From: an uncultured Christensenellaceae bacterium | GTDB taxonomy: Bacteria > Bacillota > Clostridia > Christensenellales > Pumilibacteraceae | Assembly: GCA_910587025.1 (NCBI GenBank) | Contig: CAJUKR010000009.1 | Span: 1 to 46,021 of the forward strand | DNA length: 46,021 nt | Direction: 5' to 3' | In this document: positions 39,670-46,021 of the stretch, one piece after another | Layout: the number at the start of each line of letters is the position of its first letter | How positions within the stretch are numbered: position 1 is the stretch's first letter | Made by a program: the position numbers and the translations under genes | The notes under the pieces: generated by a model | Told to the model about the DNA's origin: nothing | Seen by the model: the letters and a program-made list of their open reading frames with translations, nothing else | The model's database searches: none

Positions 39670-42459
39670 ATGCTTTCGGCAAAGAATTTAACGAAAATAT
39701 ATAAGGCGCAAGGAGAAGAAGTTACGGCGCTTTGCGATATATCAATAGATTTTCCCGAAAACGGTATGGTTTTTATTCTCGGAAAAAGCGGTTCGGGTAA
39801 ATCGACGCTACTGAATATGCTCGGAGGTTTGGATAAACCTACCGAAGGAGAAATAATAATAGGAGGGCGTTCGAGTAAGAACTTCAAAGCGTCTGATTTT
39901 GACGGTTACAGAAATACATATGTTGGGTTTATCTTTCAGGAATATAATATTCTCGAGGAACTGACGGTCGCGCAGAACATCGAACTTGCGCTCGAACTTC
40001 AAGGACGCAAAAACGTACGTGAGGACTCCGAACGCATTCTTGAAGCGGTGGATATGAAAAATTTCGGCAGACGTAAGCCGAACACGCTGTCGGGCGGGCA
40101 GAAACAGCGCGTTGCGATTGCCCGTGCACTTGTAAAAGACCCGAAGATTATCATGGCGGATGAGCCTACCGGCGCGCTGGATTCGGTCACGGGTAAAGAG
40201 ATTGTCGAAACTCTGAAAAAATTGTCCGAAAATCGACTTGTCATCGTAATTTCGCATGACGAGGAACTTGCTCGCAAATACGGCGATCGGATAATCGAGC
40301 TGAAAGACGGAAGAATCGTTTCCGACGAATCGCAGAACAATTACGTTCCCGTGTTTGTTCCCGAATCCGCGGACTTCATAAAATCCCGTATGCCTATAGG
40401 GTGCGCCGTGAAAATCGGAGTTAACGGGCTTAAGCATCATACTTTCCGTCTTATCATGACGTTGATTGTTGCTACGCTGTCTTTTTCGTTGTTCGGCTTT
40501 GCATCCACTCTTATGTTATACGATCCGAATTATACGGTAGCAGAGCTTGTTGCCGATTTTTCTTATCCGTCTGCGCTGATTTATAAAACAGCTTACGGCG
40601 ACAGGATGACCACGCAATACGACGATGCGAATCCGAGCGGCAAAACAACCGTCGTCGAATATTCGAACAAAGTTCTTTTAAGCGGCGGCGACATTGCCGA
40701 ACTCAATAGGCATGCGGCGTCGAAGGATATGGAATTTACCGGCGTTTTTTGCGAAGGAAAAACGCAATTTACCGACGGCACGATTATAAACATGAAAAAC
40801 ACCGTTTATTTGACGAATTCGACGTTGTGGACTCCGGACGGTTTCGTGAATTGCGGAAAAGAATATCTCTCCCGTCATTTCGGCGATCCTGTCGCGGGAC
40901 GATATCCGGAACGCAAAGACGAGGTTGCGATTTCCGAATATTTTTACGATATGTTCGCAGTCTGCGGTTTTACGAGCGCGGACGGAATTGCAATTAAACC
41001 GTCGCAGCCTTACGACCTGTGCGGAAAAAAATTGGGACTGAAGATCGGCGCCGAATCAGTTGTTCTCGAGATCGTCGGCATATATGATTTGGGAGATGTC
41101 GAACTTGATAAAATCCCTATTGTTTCGGACGTCGGAGGTGCAAATAACGATGATATCGGATTTCCCGATGCGACTGCCGTGATAAGCGGTCTCGAGCGGT
41201 CGTTCAATAAGTTTATGTTTGTTGCCGATGATTTTTGCGATGAATACGCCGACGAGAGTTCCGATCGTGTGTCTCAAACGTTTACGCCCGGGTACAGTAA
41301 TCTAGGCTGGTATGTCGGCGCGCGAAGCATAAAACCGGGACAAACGGGGCTTGGGCGCGAATGGTTTTCGTACGAACAATTGAAGACTTACGGTGAAGAC
41401 ATATATTATTTTTCGGAAGGCAATACGAACGTAGGCATCGGTAAAGACGAATGTGTTTTGTCATGCGTGAGTTTCGCTTTATATATATCGAAATTGGTCA
41501 ATGCGCGCCGCGGTTCTGACGTTTACGCTCTGTCGCATCCGGACGTTGTGGCAGCGGCGGATAAATTGACCGAATTTATGATGTCGACGGATGATTCCGC
41601 CGCGGTGATTTCGTTTGAAGATCTGGCTGTGATGAGCTCCGCTCTTGCCCGCGATTGGGGAGTCTGGGTAAAAGACAATGACTTTTCCGGCGAATACTAT
41701 GAAAGCGATTGGAATAAAATTTTCTGCGCCGATGAAAACGGTATCGTAAAAGATTGCTTCGATATCATAGGCGTTTCTCTTGCGCGCAATGTGTCGTTTG
41801 TCGTTGCGGTCGACAAAAACTTTATAACGGACACGGCGTCTTCATGGTCGTACTTCGAAGAAAAATTCGCATCGAAATATATAGAGTCTGGCGAAGGAAA
41901 ATACGGCTATGCGGTGACGCCCTTCTCGGGCAAAACCGATCAATCGTATTTTTTGCTCGATTACGGGCGGCGCGATCTCGAGACCGACGTGTCTTACGGA
42001 TGGAAGAACTCGGTCGTAGATGCCGCAAAGGAAACCGCAAACGGAATAAGCAAATATTCATGGATATTTCTTCTCTCCGGGTTTGTTACCGGACTTATCG
42101 CCGCATTGTTTTTATTTAATTATATAACGATGACCGTATTTCAAAAGAAAAAGGAGATCGGTATACTTCGTGCGCTCGGTGCGCGAGGCGGCGATTTGTT
42201 CAAAATTTTCTTTTCCGAAAGTTTGGTCATAGTCGCGATTTGCTTTATACTTTCTTCGGTAATTTCGGGAGTGCTTTGTTTTGTGATCGGAGATTTGATA
42301 TTTTCCGTGGGCATATTTTCCGGGGTGAGAATATTGCGATTCGGGATTCTCGATATTTTGATAATTTTGGGCGTAATGACTGTCGTGGCATTTTCCGGGA
42401 CATTTTTGCCCGTGTGTCTCGTCGCGCGTAAATCCCCGGTCGAAACCATTAGAGAATAA
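39670..42459 (+). CDS. ABC transporter: ATPase fused to FtsX-type permease (MacB-like)
   Basis: A 929-residue single-chain half transporter. The N-terminal ATPase (residues 1-230) has Walker A GKSGSGKST near residue 38, the Q-loop FIFQEYNILEELTV, signature LSGGQKQR, Walker B IIMADEP and the switch His in VISHD. A first transmembrane helix lies near residues 262-282, then an outer domain of about 500 residues. Three to four helices close the protein, with the FtsX hallmark KKKEIGILRALGARGGDLF near residue 823. Such proteins export peptides or drugs, or act as mechanical sensors at the envelope. No partner membrane-fusion or two-component gene is adjacent, so the substrate is unknown. Confidence 0.92.
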   Translation: MLSAKNLTKIYKAQGEEVTALCDISIDFPENGMVFILGKSGSGKSTLLNMLGGLDKPTEGEIIIGGRSSKNFKASDFDGYRNTYVGFIFQEYNILEELTVAQNIELALELQGRKNVREDSERILEAVDMKNFGRRKPNTLSGGQKQRVAIARALVKDPKIIMADEPTGALDSVTGKEIVETLKKLSENRLVIVISHDEELARKYGDRIIELKDGRIVSDESQNNYVPVFVPESADFIKSRMPIGCAVKIGVNGLKHHTFRLIMTLIVATLSFSLFGFASTLMLYDPNYTVAELVADFSYPSALIYKTAYGDRMTTQYDDANPSGKTTVVEYSNKVLLSGGDIAELNRHAASKDMEFTGVFCEGKTQFTDGTIINMKNTVYLTNSTLWTPDGFVNCGKEYLSRHFGDPVAGRYPERKDEVAISEYFYDMFAVCGFTSADGIAIKPSQPYDLCGKKLGLKIGAESVVLEIVGIYDLGDVELDKIPIVSDVGGANNDDIGFPDATAVISGLERSFNKFMFVADDFCDEYADESSDRVSQTFTPGYSNLGWYVGARSIKPGQTGLGREWFSYEQLKTYGEDIYYFSEGNTNVGIGKDECVLSCVSFALYISKLVNARRGSDVYALSHPDVVAAADKLTEFMMSTDDSAAVISFEDLAVMSSALARDWGVWVKDNDFSGEYYESDWNKIFCADENGIVKDCFDIIGVSLARNVSFVVAVDKNFITDTASSWSYFEEKFASKYIESGEGKYGYAVTPFSGKTDQSYFLLDYGRRDLETDVSYGWKNSVVDAAKETANGISKYSWIFLLSGFVTGLIAALFLFNYITMTVFQKKKEIGILRALGARGGDLFKIFFSESLVIVAICFILSSVISGVLCFVIGDLIFSVGIFSGVRILRFGILDILIILGVMTVVAFSGTFLPVCLVARKSPVETIRE

Positions 42460-42482
42460 CGGTTATCGTATAACCTTGTTAT

Positions 42483-42519
42483 GCCGTTTGTATGCGTATG
42501 AAACAGACGGCTTTTCTTT
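42483..42519 (+). terminator. Intrinsic terminator after the ABC transporter gene
   Basis: GCCGTTTGT pairs with ACAGACGGC (one G-U) around an eleven-base loop and is followed by TTTTCTTT. It lies 23 bases after the stop codon at 42459. Confidence 0.78.
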
Positions 42520-42529
42520 GTGCATAAAA

Positions 42530-42538
42530 TGTGGATAA
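42530..42538 (-). promoter_or_regulatory. Isolated consensus DnaA box
   Basis: An exact TTATCCACA on the minus strand in the spacer between the ABC transporter terminator and the promoter at 42602. It has the same orientation as the other four exact copies in the window. Confidence 0.45.
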
Positions 42539-42601
42539 CCGAAAAAACGACAATAGTTTTATACTGTGACACTCTCGGTTTTAAGTAAATATCGAAGATA
42601 A

Positions 42602-42631
42602 TTGACTATTAAACCGCGAGTATGGTATAAT
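42602..42631 (+). promoter_or_regulatory. Sigma-A promoter of the dehydratase-activase cluster
   Basis: TTGACT at 42602-42607, 18 bases, TATAAT at 42626-42631, then a short leader with CGGAGG before ATG 42656. Confidence 0.82.
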
Positions 42632-42655
42632 CCGTACGGAAACGGAGGATAGCGG

Positions 42656-43573
42656 ATGAAAATCGGAATACCGAGAGCGTTGCTGTATTATAAAAACGAA
42701 AAGTTTTGGACGACTTTTTTCGATACGCTCGGCATCGAGTATATAGTCGGACCCGAAACGACGAAAGAAATTATTTCGCGAGGCACGCATCTGTCGGTGG
42801 ACGAAACGTGTTTGCCGACGAAAATATTGCTCGGACAGGTCGATTGGCTGATAGGCAAATGCGACTATGTGTTTTTGCCGCGCGTCGAATTCTCGCACGG
42901 GTACGGAATGTGTACCAAATTCCTTGCGCAGACCGACCTGGTCGCAAACGTATTCCGCGGTCGCGACATAAAACTTTTGTTTTATAACATCGGCAATAAA
43001 AAACTTCTGACCGAACGCAAAGCCGTGCTTAACATGGGTAAGTATCTCGGGCTCAAGAGCGCAAACGTCAAGTATGCGTATAACGTGGCGAAGCAGGCTC
43101 AACAATATTTCGAAGTGTTCCGCACGGAAACGCAGGAAAAGACCTTGCGCGAAACGGATAAGATCAAAGTGCTCGTCGTGGCGCACGCGTACAATATAGG
43201 CGACGCGTATATCGGACGACCCATTCTGCGCTCGCTTGCCGAGCTCGGAGCCGAACCCATAATCGCCGAGTATGCCGACGCGGGGCTGTGTATCCGCGCA
43301 TCGAAAGAAGTCACGCGCACCATGCCATGGGCGTATAACCGCCACCTTATCGGCGCGATACAGCTTATGAAAGATAAGGTCGACGGCGTTGTGCTGTTGA
43401 CTACTTTTCCGTGCGGTCCGGACAGCATGGTAAACGAGTTGATCGTACGCGAATACGCCCGACTTCCGATAATAATTCTCACGATCGACTCGCAGGATGC
43501 GACGGCGGGAATGGAAACGCGGCTCGAAAGTTTTATCGACATAATCAATTTCAAACGGGAGGGCGCGCAATGA
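42656..43573 (+). CDS. 2-hydroxyacyl-CoA dehydratase/activase-related protein (DUF2229-like), first subunit
   Basis: A 305-residue protein opening MKIGIPRALLYYKNEKFW, which matches the DUF2229/acyl-CoA dehydratase-activase-related family. Conserved Cys residues that could bind an iron-sulfur cluster appear in VDETCLPTK, GYGMCTKF and TFPCGPDS. In many anaerobes related segments form part of one very large activase protein; here they are separate genes. The ATG has CGGAGG upstream, and the last four bases of the gene (ATGA) start the next one. The pathway is unknown: no acyl-CoA transferase or classical dehydratase genes lie nearby. Confidence 0.8.
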   Translation: MKIGIPRALLYYKNEKFWTTFFDTLGIEYIVGPETTKEIISRGTHLSVDETCLPTKILLGQVDWLIGKCDYVFLPRVEFSHGYGMCTKFLAQTDLVANVFRGRDIKLLFYNIGNKKLLTERKAVLNMGKYLGLKSANVKYAYNVAKQAQQYFEVFRTETQEKTLRETDKIKVLVVAHAYNIGDAYIGRPILRSLAELGAEPIIAEYADAGLCIRASKEVTRTMPWAYNRHLIGAIQLMKDKVDGVVLLTTFPCGPDSMVNELIVREYARLPIIILTIDSQDATAGMETRLESFIDIINFKREGAQ

Positions 43574-44646
43574 ATCCAGAGATCCTTGCCTGTTTTCCGC
43601 AGTGGGCGAACTATGCGCCCGCATTCAAATATCTTTGCGAAAAGGGTTTCGACGTAAAATATCTTATGCCTCCGCCCATTACGCGGCGTACGCTCGAGCT
43701 CGGCAGCAAATACAGTCCCGATTATGTTTGCGTGCCGTTTAAGTATTGCCTCGGATGTTATCTCGAGGTGCTCGAAAAGGGCGCGAACTGTCTGATGCAG
43801 ATTTTCGGAAACTGTCGTCTGAATTTTTACGGCGAACTTGCCGAACGTATACTTCGCGATATGGGCTATGATTTCGCGTTTTTCAATATGGCGGATATCG
43901 ATTTCACATCGCCGAAGTCGATATTCGAACATTTCCGTATAATCAATCCGAAAATGACGCTCGTGCACGTTCTTCCCGCCTGGAGAACGACTTATCGCAT
44001 GATCGAGATGATCGACGAGTTCGAGGATTATCTTCGCCGCAATGTGGGATTCGAAATAAACGAGGGCGAACTGGACGGCGTTTATCGCGGGTTTCTGAAG
44101 AAGTGCGAAGAAGTGCCGAGCCATAAGGAACTTAAAAAAATATATAAAGAATACCGCGAGCGTTTGCATGCCGTAAAGACGAACAAACCCGCTCATACCG
44201 TAAAAGTCGGCATGATCGGCGATTTTTATACGGCGCAGGAGCCGTTCAGTAATTATTTCATGGAACGCGAGTTCGCAAAGTTCGGTATGGAAATATTCCG
44301 AAGTATGAACGTATCGAACACGCTCGTACACAACAGATATAAAGACAGGTTGCGGTACGGAAAAAAGTACGCGAAATATTATATAGGCGGAACAAGCAAC
44401 TTCTCGGTCGCGGAAGCGCTCGAATTCGCAAACGCCGGCGTGGACGGAATAATTCAGGTCAAGTCATTCGGTTGCACTCCCGAGATCGACGCGATCCCGA
44501 TCTTACAGAATATAAGCCGCGACTATAATATACCCATTTTGCATTTCAGTTTCGACTCGCAGACGGGAGAAGCGGGAATAAAAACAAGACTCGAAGCGTT
44601 CTACGATATGGTAGAAGCGCGCAAGCATAAGGACGATAAGAAATGA
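43570..44646 (+). CDS. 2-hydroxyacyl-CoA dehydratase/activase-related protein, second subunit
   Basis: A 358-residue protein of the same broad family as the previous one. It opens ILACFPQWANYAPAFKYL and has a dense group of Cys residues: YVCVPFKYCLGCYLE near residues 55-70, GANCLMQIFGNC next, and SFGCTPE near residue 303, good candidates for an iron-sulfur cluster. It has no membrane segment. I start it at ATG 43570, within the ATGA overlap with the previous stop; a longer in-frame opening from 43411 is only a shadow of the first gene. It overlaps the following activase gene in the same ATGA way. Confidence 0.8.
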   Translation: MNPEILACFPQWANYAPAFKYLCEKGFDVKYLMPPPITRRTLELGSKYSPDYVCVPFKYCLGCYLEVLEKGANCLMQIFGNCRLNFYGELAERILRDMGYDFAFFNMADIDFTSPKSIFEHFRIINPKMTLVHVLPAWRTTYRMIEMIDEFEDYLRRNVGFEINEGELDGVYRGFLKKCEEVPSHKELKKIYKEYRERLHAVKTNKPAHTVKVGMIGDFYTAQEPFSNYFMEREFAKFGMEIFRSMNVSNTLVHNRYKDRLRYGKKYAKYYIGGTSNFSVAEALEFANAGVDGIIQVKSFGCTPEIDAIPILQNISRDYNIPILHFSFDSQTGEAGIKTRLEAFYDMVEARKHKDDKK

Positions 44647-45596
44647 AAGCATATCTCGGAATAGACATAGGATCGATCTCCACCAAAGGCGTGGTGATCG
44701 ACAGCGACAATAACATTCTCGCAAGCGAATATCTTTGGACGGAAGGCGATCCGATGGGCGCGGTCAAGCGCCTGCTTAAGGTGCTTGAAAACAAGCTCGC
44801 CGGATCGGACGCAGAAATCGTTGCGGTCGGTACTACCGGCAGCGCACGTAAACTGATCGGCGTAATTACCGATGCGGCAGTGGTCAAAAACGAGATCACG
44901 GCGCACGCGATAGGCACGATCACACTTCATCCGGACGTCGCGACCATCTTCGAAATAGGCGGGCAGGATTCGAAAATCATAATCATAGAAAACGGTTTCG
45001 TTGTGGATTATGCCATGAACACGCTTTGCGCGGCGGGTACGGGATCGTTCCTGTCCAGTCAGGCGCATCGTCTCGGCGTATCCGTGGAAGATTTCGGCGA
45101 GATCGCGCTCACGAGCAAGAATCCGACCAATATCGCCGCACGCTGTACGGTGTTCGCCGAAAGCGACCTCGTGCACAAAGCGCAGATCGGACACAAAAAA
45201 GAGGACATAATCGCAGGGCTGTGTAAAGCGGTCGTTGCGAACTATATAAATAACATCGGCCGCGGCAAGCGGATCAAGGCTCCGATCGTGTTTCAGGGCG
45301 GCGTGAGCAAGAACGTAGGCGTGAAAAAAGCGTTTGAAGACGAAGTGGGCTTTGAGGTGACTGTGGACGACAACGGTCATCTTATGGGCGCGTTCGGTGT
45401 GGCGGTGCTGGCTCGGCGCAGCGGAAAAGAAAAGCCGTTTTCGTTCGACGTTGCGGATGTGGAGTTCAGAACAAAAGGCTTCGAGTGTCCCAAGTGCGCC
45501 AATCATTGCGAGATCATTTGCGTATACAGCGGCGACAAACTCATCGACTCGTGGGGAAACAAGTGCGATAACGGCGCGGTGCGCGTCAATCGTTAA
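44643..45596 (+). CDS. Acyl-CoA dehydratase activase (HgdC/BadF-type ATPase)
   Basis: A 317-residue ATPase of the ASKHA fold that activates dehydratase partners by ATP-driven one-electron transfer. It has GIDIGSISTKGVVID at residues 6-20, GTTGSARKLIG, EIGGQDSKIIII, and the two Cys known to hold the dimer's iron-sulfur cluster in HgdC: NTLCAAGTGSF near residue 130 and ARCTVFAESDL near residue 168. GGVSKN is near residue 220. A C-terminal tail adds four further Cys (CPKCANHCEIIC) that HgdC lacks. The ATG overlaps the previous stop. Its likely partners are the two proteins encoded just upstream. Confidence 0.9.
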   Translation: MKAYLGIDIGSISTKGVVIDSDNNILASEYLWTEGDPMGAVKRLLKVLENKLAGSDAEIVAVGTTGSARKLIGVITDAAVVKNEITAHAIGTITLHPDVATIFEIGGQDSKIIIIENGFVVDYAMNTLCAAGTGSFLSSQAHRLGVSVEDFGEIALTSKNPTNIAARCTVFAESDLVHKAQIGHKKEDIIAGLCKAVVANYINNIGRGKRIKAPIVFQGGVSKNVGVKKAFEDEVGFEVTVDDNGHLMGAFGVAVLARRSGKEKPFSFDVADVEFRTKGFECPKCANHCEIICVYSGDKLIDSWGNKCDNGAVRVNR

Positions 45597-45702
45597 AACC
45601 GCTTCGACCACAATATATAGCGGTAGTCGGGGCGGCGGAGCACAAGTCGGACGTAAAGTAAAATAATTATTAAAATTTTTTGAAAAAGTTTGCGTAAAAC
45701 GC

Positions 45703-45731
45703 TTGACTTCCTTTCGCAAATAGGGTATTAT
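45703..45731 (+). promoter_or_regulatory. Strong sigma-A promoter of the putative rRNA leader
   Basis: TTGACT at 45703-45708, 17 bases, TATTAT at 45726-45731, in an AT-rich upstream context with A and T runs (45661-45690) that could serve as an UP element. Predicted start near 45738. No gene follows before the window ends. Confidence 0.82.
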
Positions 45732-45737
45732 AAGCGG

Positions 45738-45854
45738 GCTGTCACTCAGACGGCGGCTTGTTATTTGGACTACGTATTTAGGAGCATAAATACCTCTGGC
45801 GTAACAGGATATCAAAATCATGACGATGTTTGATATGTGGTTATGCCTTTTTTT
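45738..45854 (+). ncRNA. Structured leader segment ending in a strong intrinsic terminator
   Basis: From the predicted start the transcript first forms a perfect 7-base hairpin, GTATTTA/TAAATAC (45774-45793). It then forms a terminator: GGCGTAAC plus ATATCAAA (45798-45816) pairs with TTTGATAT plus GTTATGCC (45829-45847), about 16 pairs, followed by seven T's (45848-45854). This would end a 115-nt RNA before the apparent rRNA genes. Upstream GGCTTGTTATTT (45755-45766) can instead pair with AAATAACAGCC near 45883-45893, and ACGTATTT with AAATACGT near 45902-45909, so alternative folds are possible. I recognise no known riboswitch. Confidence 0.45.
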
Positions 45855-46021
45855 GCGCCCTTTTTGCGAAGAATAGCCGTGAAATAACAGCCCGATTAGC
45901 CAAATACGTCTTGATCGCGAATGCGGACAAGCGTTTGGAAATAAACTCAACCGTTTAGTTGAGTTCTCGTACATTGACAACTACATAGAGTAAAGCAAAT
46001 TATCAAGGTATAGAAAGAGAA
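45855..46021 (+). promoter_or_regulatory. rrn: Putative rRNA operon leader (16S gene expected just beyond the window)
   Basis: The last 167 bases hold no gene. They contain a perfect hairpin, AACTCAAC/GTTGAGTT with loop CGTTTA (45944-45965), followed by ACATTGACAACTACATAGAG (45971-45990). This resembles the boxA-like TTTGAAAACT sequence of Firmicutes rRNA leaders and spacers. A strong upstream promoter and a contig ending here both fit an rRNA operon, where assemblies commonly break. The rRNA itself is not seen, so the assignment is an inference. Confidence 0.5.

Noticed and set aside
45738..45854. Known riboswitch, T-box, 6S or signal-recognition RNA at the promoter near the right end
   Set aside because: I compared the visible hairpins with remembered consensus features of these families and found no match; kept only as an unassigned leader.
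44601..45980. 459-codon minus-strand frame antisense to the activase and into the rRNA-like leader
   Set aside because: It runs from a clear gene into a promoter/terminator region without any domain signature.
1..46021. CRISPR arrays, tRNA genes, insertion sequences, prophage
   Set aside because: I saw no regularly spaced direct repeats with spacers, no tRNA cloverleaf with a TTCGA arm, no transposase or integrase frames, and no terminal inverted repeats. Small tRNAs could be missed by eye.

Overview
The window looks like one end of an assembled contig from an uncultivated, probably strictly anaerobic clostridial Bacillota. The reasons are the GlgC/GlgD pair (GlgD is a Firmicutes paralogue), sigma-A promoters of the TTGACA-N17-TATAAT type, a parS site of the Spo0J type, and an acyl-CoA dehydratase-activase cluster. 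A finer placement (Christensenellales-like) is only an impression. The first 49 bases are Illumina adapter, so the biological sequence starts at base 50.

Bases 50-14473 hold one long minus-strand surface-polysaccharide operon transcribed from a textbook promoter at 14445-14473. It encodes a phosphoglycosyl transferase with an odd acidic N-terminus, RmlA-RmlB-RmlD-RmlC for dTDP-L-rhamnose, three glycosyltransferases, two sugar epimerases, an acyltransferase, a Wzy-type polymerase, a flippase joined to a LicD domain, a metallophosphoesterase and a truncated nucleotidyltransferase. The flippase-LicD joint lies in a run of seven A's with an intact internal ribosome-binding site: one A fewer gives two ordinary ATGA-coupled genes.

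Bases 14640-17670 hold a small ECF sigma-factor locus: the sigma gene, a secreted C39-like cysteine peptidase, a single-pass membrane protein, and a divergent 124-residue gene of unknown function. The peptidase gene and the 124-residue gene share an upstream motif, TGASCC-N15-ATTGTCTATTTA, that fits a promoter read by this sigma factor. Bases 17814-21071 encode a metal-permease-like protein followed by a response regulator and histidine kinase, all minus strand.

Bases 21183-30433 look like an origin-proximal segment: an M3-like lipoprotein, mnmA, rsmG, a flavin-reductase-like gene, a zinc-ribbon membrane protein, an oligoendopeptidase and parB. The 1.5 kb gene-free stretch 27742-29272 has an AT-rich block with three spaced near-palindromes, a cluster of three DnaA boxes, a terminator-ended possible RNA, and two parS sites (one perfect). 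Genes to the left are mostly on the minus strand and genes to the right mostly plus, as expected around a replication origin. dnaA and parA are not in the window.

Bases 30439-45596 are all plus strand: an SDR, a membrane-anchored ComEC-like metallo-beta-lactamase-fold protein, a GH3 glycosidase, a GtrA-like membrane protein, glgC-glgD, an ABC transporter of MacB/FtsX type, and three translationally coupled genes of the 2-hydroxyacyl-CoA dehydratase/activase families. The window ends in what looks like an rRNA operon leader with a strong promoter and, unexpectedly, an intrinsic terminator about 110 nt downstream. A contig ending there fits the usual assembly break at a repeated rRNA operon.

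Several genes (mnmA, the SDR, pepF, perhaps rsmG and the 124-residue gene) have their -10 box almost touching the start codon and no Shine-Dalgarno sequence, which suggests leaderless mRNAs beside normally led ones.
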